NCBI RefSeq assembly: GCF_900128965.1
Contig: NZ_FQUL01000001.1
Coordinates: 1 to 47,396, forward strand
Direction: 5' to 3'
DNA from: Ferrithrix thermotolerans DSM 19514
Lineage (GTDB): Bacteria > Actinomycetota > Acidimicrobiia > Acidimicrobiales > Acidimicrobiaceae
Length of the DNA stretch: 47,396 nt
Shown piece after piece: positions 18,169-27,558 of the stretch (position 1 is its first letter; every line of letters begins with the position of its first letter). The position numbers were made by a program, and so were the translations under genes. The notes beneath the pieces are model-generated. The model was not told the origin of the DNA. It saw only the letters and a program-made list of their open reading frames with translations, and ran no database searches.

Positions 18169-19338
18169 CTACACGGAGCTTAGAAGCGGTACTTCAATCT
18201 CCTCTGCGGTTAGTGCGCCGTGTCTACAGACAAGTTCGAATGGACCGGTGTCACAAGGATCATAAAACGCCACCGGCTTTGTGGCTATGAGTGCCACGTC
18301 GCCAAGACGAAGAGCTACCTCGGGCTGCATAGATGGTCCGAGCAACTTCGCCTCAAGCATCTCTTCTCTAGTTAGTACTCTGCAAAGATCACCGTAGTAT
18401 CTCTCACAAAGGCTCGCCACCTCGTCCGTCTTTCCCACCTTTAGGTGTAACCACCTGAAGCGACCCTCGCCACTTTGATACAGAACCTTCGAGAGTATCT
18501 CGGAGTGAAGATGAATCGGAGGGTCCAGAACCTCGACTTGACCGTGATCAGCAGTTATCAGCAACGCCGTGTTCTTTCCTATCACCTTCATCAGCTGGCC
18601 GACGAGGTAGTCGATGAACTCCAGTTCGCGCTCGTAGTGATCACCAAGCCCATACTCATGCGCCGTAGTATCAAGTCCTTCGTAATAGAGGTATATGAAC
18701 CGTTCATTTTCTTTTCGAAGGTCCGCAACTGTCGATACTATTTGAGACAGCGTCCTCCAATACCTGGTGCGAACGTTTCTCAGGTGAGCCTTGGTAAATC
18801 CGGTATTGTCGTATAACGCCTTAGTCACAACCATCGGTCGGAGACCGAAAAAGGGTTCGTGTGGTTGAAGAGTCTTGGGTTCTGGAACCTTTACAGAACA
18901 GTCACGATCGGTTGCCCACTTCAAAGTATTCATGATAGCGGCCGATCCAATACGCATCCGATAGCCAACAAGTCCATGCCTTGAAGGTGCGAGACCAGTC
19001 GTGAGAGAGGTTAGAGCGCACGCCGTCGTCGTCGGAGCCACGGAGTGAACCATCTCTAGCTTCATCTGTGCTATGTGCTCTAGCTGTCCAACCCTGTCTA
19101 TCAACTGTCTGTAGCCCAAGCCGTCTAGGACCAAAAGGACTACCGAGTCGATTCCATCTAACGTTTCAGGAAGTATCGAGCCTGCTTGACTCTCACCGAT
19201 ACCCTCTCTTTTCAGCAGGTCATCCACCTTGCCGGCGAAGGATGGATCAAGACTACTTGCTAATGAGCGATATATCGATGGGACAAGGTTTGTAATACAT
19301 CTGCCCTGGTAGTCAGGGACAACAAACTCATCTGACAA
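18169..19338 (-). CDS. Alkaline-phosphatase-superfamily phosphodiesterase/pyrophosphatase
   Basis: 389 residues of the type I phosphodiesterase/nucleotide pyrophosphatase fold. Metal and nucleophile motifs are visible: VVLLVLDGLGYRQL (Asp), VAPTTTACALTSLTTGLAPS with the Thr nucleophile, YEGLDTTAHEYG (Asp/His), and LLITADHGQVEV (Asp-His). There is no signal peptide, so it is probably cytosolic. Substrate cannot be told; enzymes of this kind in actinobacteria are annotated only as alkaline phosphatase family. Converges with rarA, 34 bases apart. Confidence 0.82.
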   Translation of the reverse strand: MSDEFVVPDYQGRCITNLVPSIYRSLASSLDPSFAGKVDDLLKREGIGESQAGSILPETLDGIDSVVLLVLDGLGYRQLIDRVGQLEHIAQMKLEMVHSVAPTTTACALTSLTTGLAPSRHGLVGYRMRIGSAAIMNTLKWATDRDCSVKVPEPKTLQPHEPFFGLRPMVVTKALYDNTGFTKAHLRNVRTRYWRTLSQIVSTVADLRKENERFIYLYYEGLDTTAHEYGLGDHYERELEFIDYLVGQLMKVIGKNTALLITADHGQVEVLDPPIHLHSEILSKVLYQSGEGRFRWLHLKVGKTDEVASLCERYYGDLCRVLTREEMLEAKLLGPSMQPEVALRLGDVALIATKPVAFYDPCDTGPFELVCRHGALTAEEIEVPLLSSV

Positions 19339-19476
19339 TATATGTCCTCTTCACCGAAATCTCCAACGCCTAAGCCTTCCCCTGTACCTCTCCAAACACA
19401 TAGGCTACTAAGCACTGATGAGATAAGCAACCAAACGCGTCACGAATAAGAACTATTAGATAACTACGATGGAGAT

Positions 19477-19956
19477 GTGAGAGTATCGACCCGTGGTGAC
19501 TACGCATCTAGAGCACTGCTCTCTCTTGCGCTTCACGCACAAGAGCCTGGACCCACCTCGGTCTCTGATCTTGCCAAAAGGACGGGGCTTCCACAGCCTT
19601 ATCTAGAACAGATATTGCTAGCCCTGAAAGGTGCTGGTCTGGTCAGATCGAAAAGAGGTGTTGGAGGGGGCTACGTCCTTGCTCGAGATCCCAAGGACAT
19701 CACGATCGCCCAGATCGTAAGCGCCGTAGACGGACCAATAGTTGCGGGCGACTTCGGCGAACCGCACGAGGACGGCGCCTGCGACCACGAAGGGCAATGT
19801 GTTTTACTGGCTCTTTGGTCAGAGGTCGGAGCGCACATGCGGGCTCATCTAAGCACCTATACCCTGGCTGACATGGTCTCTAGGGCCAAAGGTACACAGT
19901 CGTACCAGGAAAGCTTGATGCTAAAGGAACACGATGGGGGTGTGTACTTTATATGA
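19477..19956 (+). CDS. Rrf2-family transcriptional regulator
   Basis: 159 residues from GTG 19477 with GGAG close upstream. The winged HTH MRVSTRGDYASRALLSLALH, then SVSDLAKRTGLPQPYLEQIL and RGVGGGYVLARDP is typical of Rrf2/IscR. The usual three-Cys Fe-S motif is reduced to CDHEGQC, so a [2Fe-2S] cluster is uncertain and may need another ligand. Its stop overlaps the start of the GNAT/CoA-ligase gene by 4 bases, so it probably controls that operon, including itself. Confidence 0.88.
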   Translation: MRVSTRGDYASRALLSLALHAQEPGPTSVSDLAKRTGLPQPYLEQILLALKGAGLVRSKRGVGGGYVLARDPKDITIAQIVSAVDGPIVAGDFGEPHEDGACDHEGQCVLLALWSEVGAHMRAHLSTYTLADMVSRAKGTQSYQESLMLKEHDGGVYFI

Positions 19957-22583
19957 ACGAACCACCGAACTACCCTGAACACTGGGAGACCGACATAGTC
20001 GCTAACGATGGAGGAACCCTTTTCCTCCGCCCCATCAAACCGTCAGACGCAGAGGATATACGCAAGCTTCACGGACGCCTATCAGAAGAGTCTGTCTACT
20101 TCCGCTTTTTCACCCCTTTGCCTACCCTCTCCGACTCTATGTTACATAGGTTCGTGAACGTAGACTACGTGGATCGAATGGCACTGGTAGCGATCCTGGG
20201 TGACCTAATAGTAGCGGTGGCTCGATACGACAGACTCCCTGGATCGTCCGAGGCAGAGGTTGCATTCTTGGTTGACGACGCTCATCAAGGCAGAGGACTA
20301 GCCACCATAATGCTTGAATATCTGGTCGCGGTCGCCAAAGAGTCTGGCATCACCCGCTTTGTAGCCGATACGCTACCTGAAAACACGAAGATGTTAAAGG
20401 TCTTCCACGACGCTGGATTTAAAGATCACCGTCACTTTCAAGACGGCGTCGTTCGTGTGAGCTTTGAAATATCACCGACACAGGAGTCTATTGAGGCCAT
20501 GCAACAAAGAGAGCGAGTTAGTGTCTCCCGCTCAGTAGCAAAGCTCTTATCCCCTAAGTCCGTAGCCGTCGTAGGAGCCTCAAGGATGCCTGGAAGCGTT
20601 GGGAATATCGTATTTCGCAACGTTTTAGACTCGAACTTCCAAGGGACGGTGTATCCAGTCAACCCCAAAGCAACATCTGTAAATGGTGTCAAGGCGTATC
20701 CAACTCTAAGGGAGATTCCAGACCCAATAGACTTAGCCGTACTCGTTGTCGCCGCTGAACACATAGAGGCTGCCATATACGACGCCGCCGAAAAGCACGT
20801 CGGGGCGCTGGTAATAATCTCAGCGGGATTCTCCGAGCTCAACGAAGAAGGTGCAAGACTTGAACAACGTCTGGTAAAGCTAGCCAGAAAGAACGGAATG
20901 AGGATAGTCGGTCCAGCGTCTATGGGCGTAGCCTCTATGGATGAGTCGGTGAGCCTAAACGTCACTTTATCTCCGATACCCCCCATACCTGGCACGGCAG
21001 CCCTTCACTCTCAGTCAGGAGCCCTTTCCCTTGCGATCTTGGAAGAGGCTCGGCGACGAGGTCTTGGGATATCGTCGTTTGTATCCTCTGGAAACAAAGC
21101 GGACATCTCGGGAAACGATCTTCTTCACTTCTGGGAAGACGACCCTTCAACTGGAGTAATTCTTTTATATATTGAAGATTTTGGTAACCCCAGAACCTTT
21201 GCCCGAGTCGCAAAGAGAGTAAGTCACAAAAAGCCAATCCTTGCAGTTAAGTCCAAGAGAAACTCTTCGTCCTCGCGCTTTATCCCCTCTCGTTCCACAA
21301 AGCCTTGGACGCCTCAACTACCCAACGACTTAGCCGTGGACGCTCTATTTGAGAGAACAGGTGTGATAAGGGTGGACACCCTGGAACAGCTTTTTGAGCA
21401 CGCCGTTGCCCTTGCAAACCAGCCTCTCCCCAAAGGAAGAAACGTCGCTATCATATCAAACACCGGCGGCCCCGCCCCTCTCTGTGCGGATACCTGCCTC
21501 GCCGTCGGACTTGAGGTACCAAATCTGTCAGAAGCACTGAGCCAGACCCTTCGTAGACGGCTTCCCAAAGACTGTCACATCTCTAACCCCATCGAGCTCT
21601 CTGCTTCTACTCTGCCTAGCGACTTTGGGATGGTACTAGATCAAGTACTGAAAGACCCAGGGATAGACGCAGCGATAGTTCTTTATGTGCCGACGGTGGT
21701 AAGGACTCCTGATTCACCTTCCACGCTTGCGAGACCATTGGTCGAAGGACGCTTGCGGGGGGCACCGGAGATCGCCCAGGACTTTGCCGCTGCTGTGGCG
21801 ACGGAGATTGCTCTCGCTGCCCGACAGGACTGGACACCTGAACCCAAGCCTGTCCTTGCAAACTTCCTGGCGCTCCCTGGAGTTCCAACAGCCCTTAGAG
21901 GGGCGAAGCGACCCATACCGTCTTACGCATTCCCAGAAGCTGCGGCGATGGCACTTGGCAAGATGGCCGACTACTTCACGTGGACTCAAAGACCGCAGGG
22001 AGAGCCTTTTATGGTGTATGAACCACAGTTCAAAGACGCCAGGGAGTTGGTTCTCAAGGTTCTCGGATCAAAGGAAAGGACTGAAGACATCGTCTTTATG
22101 GATCTGCCAGCCGATACTGTCGTCGATATTTTGTCAAAGTTTCACATCACGGCAGTAAGCGCAAGTAAGGTGCGGATCTTAGACCCTGACCTACTGCGAA
22201 TACAGATTGAGATATTTCACGACCTACAGTTTGGAGTCTTCATCGACCTGCACCCCGAAAGTGATCTCATTGAGCTATCCGACCAAAGATCTCTAAGATA
22301 CATGCCCCAGACATCTTACGAAGTTCACGACGTAGTGACCTCAATGCCCAGTTACCAGGCGCTTTTGCAAAGGAGGGGCTACCTGCAGGAGGACTTCACC
22401 GCAGTCGAAGAGACGGTCAAATGGCTCTCGGTCATGATGGAAAACATCTTTGAGATATCCCATCTCACCCTTACCGCCGAGATAAGACGCGGGGGTGCAT
22501 ATAGCGTTTTGTCAGGCCCAGTGACCCTAGCTACCTGGTCACCTGAGGCCTACTTCGTGACCCGGGCCTTGCGTAGACCCTAA
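19953..22583 (+). CDS. GNAT acetyltransferase fused to NDP-forming acyl-CoA synthetase-like domain (protein lysine acetyltransferase type)
   Basis: 876 residues. Residues about 10-175 form a GNAT domain (RPIKPSDAEDIRKLHGRLSE, AEVAFLVDDAHQGRGLATIM). Residues about 200-300 are a CoA-binding Rossmann domain (SPKSVAVVGASRMPGSVGNI), followed by a succinyl-CoA-ligase-like domain (GPASMGVASM, LHSQSGALSLAIL, SSGNKADISGNDLLHFWEDD). The C-terminal ~250 residues match poorly to an ATP-grasp. The order GNAT then acyl-CoA-synthetase is the reverse of E. coli PatZ and matches Streptomyces PatA-type enzymes, which acetylate and inactivate acetyl-CoA synthetase. Coupled to the Rrf2 gene. Target proteins not deducible. 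Confidence 0.85.
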   Translation: MNEPPNYPEHWETDIVANDGGTLFLRPIKPSDAEDIRKLHGRLSEESVYFRFFTPLPTLSDSMLHRFVNVDYVDRMALVAILGDLIVAVARYDRLPGSSEAEVAFLVDDAHQGRGLATIMLEYLVAVAKESGITRFVADTLPENTKMLKVFHDAGFKDHRHFQDGVVRVSFEISPTQESIEAMQQRERVSVSRSVAKLLSPKSVAVVGASRMPGSVGNIVFRNVLDSNFQGTVYPVNPKATSVNGVKAYPTLREIPDPIDLAVLVVAAEHIEAAIYDAAEKHVGALVIISAGFSELNEEGARLEQRLVKLARKNGMRIVGPASMGVASMDESVSLNVTLSPIPPIPGTAALHSQSGALSLAILEEARRRGLGISSFVSSGNKADISGNDLLHFWEDDPSTGVILLYIEDFGNPRTFARVAKRVSHKKPILAVKSKRNSSSSRFIPSRSTKPWTPQLPNDLAVDALFERTGVIRVDTLEQLFEHAVALANQPLPKGRNVAIISNTGGPAPLCADTCLAVGLEVPNLSEALSQTLRRRLPKDCHISNPIELSASTLPSDFGMVLDQVLKDPGIDAAIVLYVPTVVRTPDSPSTLARPLVEGRLRGAPEIAQDFAAAVATEIALAARQDWTPEPKPVLANFLALPGVPTALRGAKRPIPSYAFPEAAAMALGKMADYFTWTQRPQGEPFMVYEPQFKDARELVLKVLGSKERTEDIVFMDLPADTVVDILSKFHITAVSASKVRILDPDLLRIQIEIFHDLQFGVFIDLHPESDLIELSDQRSLRYMPQTSYEVHDVVTSMPSYQALLQRRGYLQEDFTAVEETVKWLSVMMENIFEISHLTLTAEIRRGGAYSVLSGPVTLATWSPEAYFVTRALRRP

Positions 22584-23014
22584 CTCAAAGTCATATCCAA
22601 AGAACTTTTGCGGTACCCAACCAGTCTGCAAGGGACCTCCGCGTTCTCATCGATACTGTACACCGCACATACTCTGTGATAACCGTCAGCGATCACTAGA
22701 GGGATACCCGACGATAATTCACCACGGATTAGCAAGATCGGTGAGAGCGGTTGGGATGACTTTATCTTCTCTAAGTCTGAGGCGACGTGTCGGTTCGATG
22801 TCGGGAGTTCTGGAAGGGTTGATGCACGAAGGATATCCTTGGCGTGTTTGTAGATAGTCTCAGCACCTGCCATCGCCTCTACAACTGCGTCTATCTCGGT
22901 GTCCTCCATCAACAGAGCCAGGTAGTCTCTAGCGGCTGGAAAGTCATGTTCGTCTGGAGCGTGCTTCCACTTTGGTTCCAAGTGCTTCCTTTGGCCTTCC
23001 TTTTTCTTACTCAT
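22580..23014 (-). CDS. ParB/sulfiredoxin-like-fold protein of unknown role
   Basis: 144 residues. The C-terminal half PLVIADGYHRVCAVYSIDEN then VPCRLVGY matches the ParB/Srx nucleotide-binding fold (I.DG.HR..A....), with the N-terminal part charged and lysine-rich. No DNA-binding HTH follows, unlike true ParB. Stop overlaps the convergent GNAT gene by 4 bases. Small proteins like this are common but uncharacterised in actinobacteria. Confidence 0.6.
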   Translation of the reverse strand: MSKKKEGQRKHLEPKWKHAPDEHDFPAARDYLALLMEDTEIDAVVEAMAGAETIYKHAKDILRASTLPELPTSNRHVASDLEKIKSSQPLSPILLIRGELSSGIPLVIADGYHRVCAVYSIDENAEVPCRLVGYRKSSLDMTLS

Positions 23015-23054
23015 CGACGTCGCCTCTTAGTCTCCTTGTAGTTTTGCAAAGGCC

Positions 23055-23900
23055 TCACCTAGGTTCATCCTCCTGTTTCGACAGTCTAACAAAGACCGGT
23101 TCGAGCGTTCCTTGAGCAGCACGCGCCGCCACTGGATCTCCCCCGGGTCCCCTCAATATATAAGCCGCACCGACCGCCAACAACGCGCCAAGAAGTGGGC
23201 CAGCGATGTATACACCAATATCTGTGTAGTTGCCAGCTACTATCGCTGGACCTAAAGAGCGAAAGGGGTTCATAGACGCCCCGGTGACGGGAGATTCCCA
23301 CAACCCTGCAAGGACGATGTAACCACCCACAGCAAAGGCTGATAAGGCACCAACGTTTTGTGCACCCGACGCTGTACCCAAAATGGTTGAGACAAGACCA
23401 AACGTCAAGATGCACTCTAAAGAGATACCTTGAACAACTCCGGTCTTAGCTGCCAGCTCCGTCATCCCAAAGCTTCCTACCTTGCCAAGTATCGCCCACA
23501 ACGTCGCCGGCGCAAGTACTGCCCCAACGATCTGAGCTACTAGATAACCTGGGACACGCCTCCACGGAAACTCCCTCCTTAGGGCAAATGCCAAGGTTAC
23601 CACAGGGTTCAGATGCGCCCCAGAGACAGTCCCCATAAACAGAATCATCGCCGCCACCATCAACCCGGGCGCCGTCACTGCCGCTGCCCTTCCAACGCTT
23701 CCTTTTATATAACCATCGACCATGACCGGCCCCACCGCAGCGACGAGGAGGAGATAGGTCCCTATCAGTTCAGAAAATAGTCTCCTCCACTCTCTCTTCA
23801 AGTCCCGAAACTCTGCCAACCAAGAGGGTTCGGTCACTATCATCGGCGTTCCACCGGCAGTGACTACTTTGGCAACGCCTGAAACAGGATCCTCTGACAT
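23055..23900 (-). CDS. MIP-family aquaporin/aquaglyceroporin with an NPF second motif
   Basis: 281 residues with about six membrane segments. First half has SGAHLNPVVTLAFALRREF (NPV); the second has ESPVTGASMNPFRSLGPAIV with NPF instead of NPA but the conserved Arg right after. The residue that is His in water-selective AqpZ aligns with Gly here, which favours a wider, glycerol-like pore; this is inference from alignment by eye. A ~45-residue hydrophilic N-terminus precedes the first helix. No glpK/glpD neighbour. Confidence 0.85.
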   Translation of the reverse strand: MSEDPVSGVAKVVTAGGTPMIVTEPSWLAEFRDLKREWRRLFSELIGTYLLLVAAVGPVMVDGYIKGSVGRAAAVTAPGLMVAAMILFMGTVSGAHLNPVVTLAFALRREFPWRRVPGYLVAQIVGAVLAPATLWAILGKVGSFGMTELAAKTGVVQGISLECILTFGLVSTILGTASGAQNVGALSAFAVGGYIVLAGLWESPVTGASMNPFRSLGPAIVAGNYTDIGVYIAGPLLGALLAVGAAYILRGPGGDPVAARAAQGTLEPVFVRLSKQEDEPR

Positions 23901-24042
23901 TCACTTTCCTACCTTCCGATCCCCACCTTCCCTTCAACCATAGCGCTAAGTGCTGTTACCGCCTTTCCTAAGGTACACGTTGGAGCTCAGTCGTATCATC
24001 TCAGCAAAGAAGAAAACGTTCCTCTCAAAGCAAGCGGATCGC

Positions 24043-24789
24043 CTAAAGCACACTCAAAGGAGTGACCTTTGCGGTCATCTCTCTAACAGATACCTTCAGT
24101 AGCGAGTTGTTTGGAAGTTCTTCCCAGTCGTTAGAGCCACTCCATCCGCTCGAAGCAACAACAACGGCCTCTGAGGTGGCTAGATACCGTAAAGTGTAGT
24201 ACTCTTGGTCCTCATCTGGTGGAATGTACTCTGATCGGAACGCACAGATAACATAAAGAGCCTCTTGACTTAGAATCATCGCATTCAGGCTCGAGTACTC
24301 CAAGTTGGACATGATCTTTCCGAGCGTATGTCCGATCGCTCTTTCGGGATCCTCGGCGAGTCCCGATGAACACAGCGCCAAAAAGTACGCCTCTGAGTCG
24401 GTGTCACCCTCGCGGAAGCTTTGGCAAGAGGGGTTGACCATGGGGTAAATCCCAGGAGAGTAGATGGAGCCATTGTGAATAAAGGCCATATCCTGGGCCA
24501 AGAATGGATGGGTGTTGCTTGCAGTCACCTTCAGATCCAACGTAGCCCAACGATAGTGAAGCAGCGCTGCACTCGCTTTCGTCATCTTTACCGCCTCTTT
24601 GTAAAGCGGATCTTCTTCGGCGCAGGTGGGAGCCTTGACAACCTTAATTTCTTCATCCTTCAGATATGCTAGCCCCCACCCATCACGGTGTTTTGCACCC
24701 GATAGTTGTTCAAACGACGCGTAGTACTCCCCCAACAGGTCCGGCACAGTGGTTGGAGGATCAGCCACATACCCTAGCAACCTACACAT
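24043..24789 (-). CDS. Class II glutamine amidotransferase (YafJ/GATase type 2)
   Basis: 248 residues starting MCRLLGYVADPP, with the N-terminal Cys2 nucleophile exposed after Met removal, then HRDGWGLAYL, LLHYRWATL, NTHPFLAQDMAFIHNGSIYS, and DTDSEAYFLAL. This is the Ntn hydrolase fold of stand-alone class II amidotransferases, transferring ammonia from glutamine to an unknown acceptor. No partner synthase adjacent. Role unclear. Confidence 0.87.
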   Translation of the reverse strand: MCRLLGYVADPPTTVPDLLGEYYASFEQLSGAKHRDGWGLAYLKDEEIKVVKAPTCAEEDPLYKEAVKMTKASAALLHYRWATLDLKVTASNTHPFLAQDMAFIHNGSIYSPGIYPMVNPSCQSFREGDTDSEAYFLALCSSGLAEDPERAIGHTLGKIMSNLEYSSLNAMILSQEALYVICAFRSEYIPPDEDQEYYTLRYLATSEAVVVASSGWSGSNDWEELPNNSLLKVSVREMTAKVTPLSVL

Positions 24790-25058
24790 CTACAGCACCA
24801 CATCTACAGCACTCCTTTGAACGACTCAGCCGAAACCATATCCCCAGTGAAGACTAACCACTACCATTTAATGTAAGAAGGATTCCACCATAGGACAGCC
24901 GTATTAGAAAACCTACAGCAACTATAGTCAAGCGCCCTCGAGTCTCCGCATAGAGGTAGATGGTTTGAGCTTTCTATGAGCACATCGATGCTGTTTCGAT
25001 CTGACGCGAAAACCTGCAACCACTACTGCCAACTGGCCAGCTTGTTTTGGGAGTTTTC

Positions 25059-26528
25059 CTATAGCTCCGCTGCGTTTATAGCTGCATATTTGACATAAAG
25101 GTACTCTTCTATGCCCTCAAAGCCACCTTCACGTCCAAAACCCGACTGTTTGACACCACCAAATGGTCCTGCTGCGTTTGAGACAAGACCTTGGTTCACT
25201 CCAACCATTCCAGTCTCGAGTCTCTCAACCACCCTCAGGGCTCTGTTGAGGTTCTCAGTAAAGAGGTAGGCTACCAGTCCGTAGGGCGTGGAGTTAGCCA
25301 TATCCACCACCTCCTGCTCTTCATCAAAGACATACAGCGCAGCAACCGGACCAAAGATCTCTTCGTTAGCGATAGCGAAAGAGGGGTCAACCCCCAACAC
25401 GATCGTAGGTTCAAAGAAGTACCCCGGGCCGAAACTACCGCCCCCAGCGACGATTTTGGCACCGCGCTCTCGAGCATCCGCAACTAAACGGGATACCTTG
25501 TCGACGGCTGCCTGTTCGACCAACGGACCTACATCGACCCCTTCTTCAGTTCCCCTGCCTACCTTTAGGGATTCAAATCTAGACTTGAGAGCCTCAGAGA
25601 ACTCTTCAGCAACTCCTCGTTGAACAAAGATGCGATTGGCGGAGGTACAGGCCTCCCCGGTGTTTCGGAGCTTCGCAAGCGCCGCACCCTGCACCGCTTT
25701 TTCGATATCTGCATCGTCGAAGACTATGAGCGGGGCATTTCCACCGAGCTCCATTGACAGCCTCAGTAGGTTGTTTGAGGCTTGAGCCATCAGCAAGCGC
25801 CCAACCTCGGTGGATCCCGTGAAAGAAAGCTTCCTCAAACGCCTGTCGCTGAGGAGAGGTTTGGTAACAGCGGCTGGATCTGAAGTATGTATGAGATTTA
25901 CTACACCATCGGGCAGTCCGACCTCTATAAGGATCTCAAAAAACGCTGCCATGGTCAAGGGTGTAAGCTCTGCGGGCTTTACTATGGCTGTACATCCAGC
26001 GGCCAGGGCTGGTCCCAACTTCCTGGTCGCCATCGCAAGGGGGAAGTTCCAAGGAGTGATCAAGTAGCTCGGACCAACGGGCTGTCTCTGCGTCAGGATT
26101 TTCATGGACCCTTCGGGTCCCATGTAGTAGTCACCTTTGATTCTCACGGCCTCTTCAGAGAACCAACGCAAAAATTCAGCCGCATAAAGCACTTCACCCC
26201 GTGACTCTGCCAGGGGTTTTCCCATCTCCAACGTCATTAGCAGAGCAAGCTCTTCTTGGCGTTGTAATGTAAGTTCGAAGGCTCGCCGCAATAGCTCCGC
26301 TCTAACTCGCGGAGCCGTGCGCCCCCATGATCTCTGAGCGTCGGCTGCAGCCTCCAGAGCAGCCAGTGCATCATCGGGCGTGGCGTCAGCGACTTCAGCG
26401 ATAACCTCTTTGGTGGAAGGATCTTCTACGCGAAATCTCTTCGAGTCGCTTGACTTTCTCCACTTTCCACCTATGTAGAGATCCTTAGCCACAGCGTCTA
26501 CAACCTCTCTCTCCGATGGTAACACCAA
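25059..26528 (-). CDS. gabD: NAD(P)-dependent succinate-semialdehyde-type aldehyde dehydrogenase
   Basis: 489 residues, normal length for the family. Motifs: SYLITPWNFPLAMATRKLGP, FTGSTEVGRLLM, MELGGNAPLIVFDDAD (catalytic Glu), NTGEACTSANRIFVQ (catalytic Cys), EEIFGPVAALYVFD and GFGREGGFEGIEEYLYVKY. The GabD-like signature GEACTSANRIFVQ and GGVKQSGFGREGG support oxidation of succinate semialdehyde to succinate. No GABA transaminase next to it, so the exact substrate is less certain than the family. Confidence 0.87.
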   Translation of the reverse strand: MVLPSEREVVDAVAKDLYIGGKWRKSSDSKRFRVEDPSTKEVIAEVADATPDDALAALEAAADAQRSWGRTAPRVRAELLRRAFELTLQRQEELALLMTLEMGKPLAESRGEVLYAAEFLRWFSEEAVRIKGDYYMGPEGSMKILTQRQPVGPSYLITPWNFPLAMATRKLGPALAAGCTAIVKPAELTPLTMAAFFEILIEVGLPDGVVNLIHTSDPAAVTKPLLSDRRLRKLSFTGSTEVGRLLMAQASNNLLRLSMELGGNAPLIVFDDADIEKAVQGAALAKLRNTGEACTSANRIFVQRGVAEEFSEALKSRFESLKVGRGTEEGVDVGPLVEQAAVDKVSRLVADARERGAKIVAGGGSFGPGYFFEPTIVLGVDPSFAIANEEIFGPVAALYVFDEEQEVVDMANSTPYGLVAYLFTENLNRALRVVERLETGMVGVNQGLVSNAAGPFGGVKQSGFGREGGFEGIEEYLYVKYAAINAAEL

Positions 26529-26754
26529 AGCCCCTCTCTATCGCTAAATAATCCTTACACCTGCACTCTAACGCTGATGTGCCACCAATCGCAAAGCTAT
26601 CAGAGACGAAATACCTACTTGCGCAAGGAGTATTTTCCAAAGAACACCCACATCTCTTGGAGGTTTATAACATCGAAGTAGACATTGCAAAGCGTACGTC
26701 TCTGCAAGTTCTAAAGGGGCCAATGACCCAACACCGACCCTGTGAAGGCCACAA

Positions 26755-27558
26755 CTACGAGAAGATGTCTTTACCCCTGAAGTTAAACCAGGCAGCGCTA
26801 AGCGCAGCTAATAGCCAAACCACCTGTTCCAAGAGGTCGAGTTTGACGTTGTGAAGCACCTGAGGAGACCTAAATAGATCGACAAAGGACCCCCAGTAAG
26901 TCGATGGAAGTATTGGGCGAATATGTACAAGTTGTGGAATCTGCCCCAGGATCTCAGATACCACAGCAACAGCCACCGCCACAGCCGATGCAGCCGCAGA
27001 GGAGTCAGTTAGAGTTGACACGAATACCCCAACGCCGACGATCGAAAACATCGAGACTGCCACCAACAAAGCTGCCTCAAGGGTAAGTCCTACTCCACCA
27101 AGATTTGTCACCGTAGTTCCTGAGAGCGTAACGATTGGACCTATGGGAAACAGTACCGCACCGGTAACTCCCCCGACCACAGCAATTAGGAGGACCGCAA
27201 CCACCGTGTAAAGGAGAGCGGAGAGCACCTTGACCAACAAGAGCCGACCGCGCCCCGCAGGTGCAACCAGAAGGTACCTAAGAGCCCCTGAGGACGCATC
27301 ACCAGAGAACGAGTCACCGGCGATGAGTGAAACCGCCAGTGGAATTAGAAATGTCTCCATAGTTGTAAGCGCCACTAGAGACAGGAACACTGGATTTTGA
27401 GTCAGCTGACTGAAAAACGGTGGACCCCCACCGTTACCCCCGCTGTGACCAAGCGTCTTTACCACCACACCGAGAAGAACCGGAACCAGCGCAATAAGCC
27501 CGAGCACCACTAAGTTTCTGGGGCGACGGAAGGTTCGTTTCAGTTCATCAACTAACAT
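26755..27558 (-). CDS. ABC-2 family transporter permease
   Basis: 267 residues from ATG 27558, preferred over GTG 27570 because GGTGAGGG lies 6 bases before the ATG and includes the GTG itself. Six hydrophobic segments are visible, e.g. RNLVVLGLIALVPVLLGVVV and VAVLLIAVVGGVTGAVL, with the ABC-2 motif GDASSGALRYLLVAPAGRGR. Overlaps the ATPase gene upstream by 11 bases; together they form an exporter of unknown substrate, possibly an antibiotic or lipid. Confidence 0.85.
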   Translation of the reverse strand: MLVDELKRTFRRPRNLVVLGLIALVPVLLGVVVKTLGHSGGNGGGPPFFSQLTQNPVFLSLVALTTMETFLIPLAVSLIAGDSFSGDASSGALRYLLVAPAGRGRLLLVKVLSALLYTVVAVLLIAVVGGVTGAVLFPIGPIVTLSGTTVTNLGGVGLTLEAALLVAVSMFSIVGVGVFVSTLTDSSAAASAVAVAVAVVSEILGQIPQLVHIRPILPSTYWGSFVDLFRSPQVLHNVKLDLLEQVVWLLAALSAAWFNFRGKDIFS

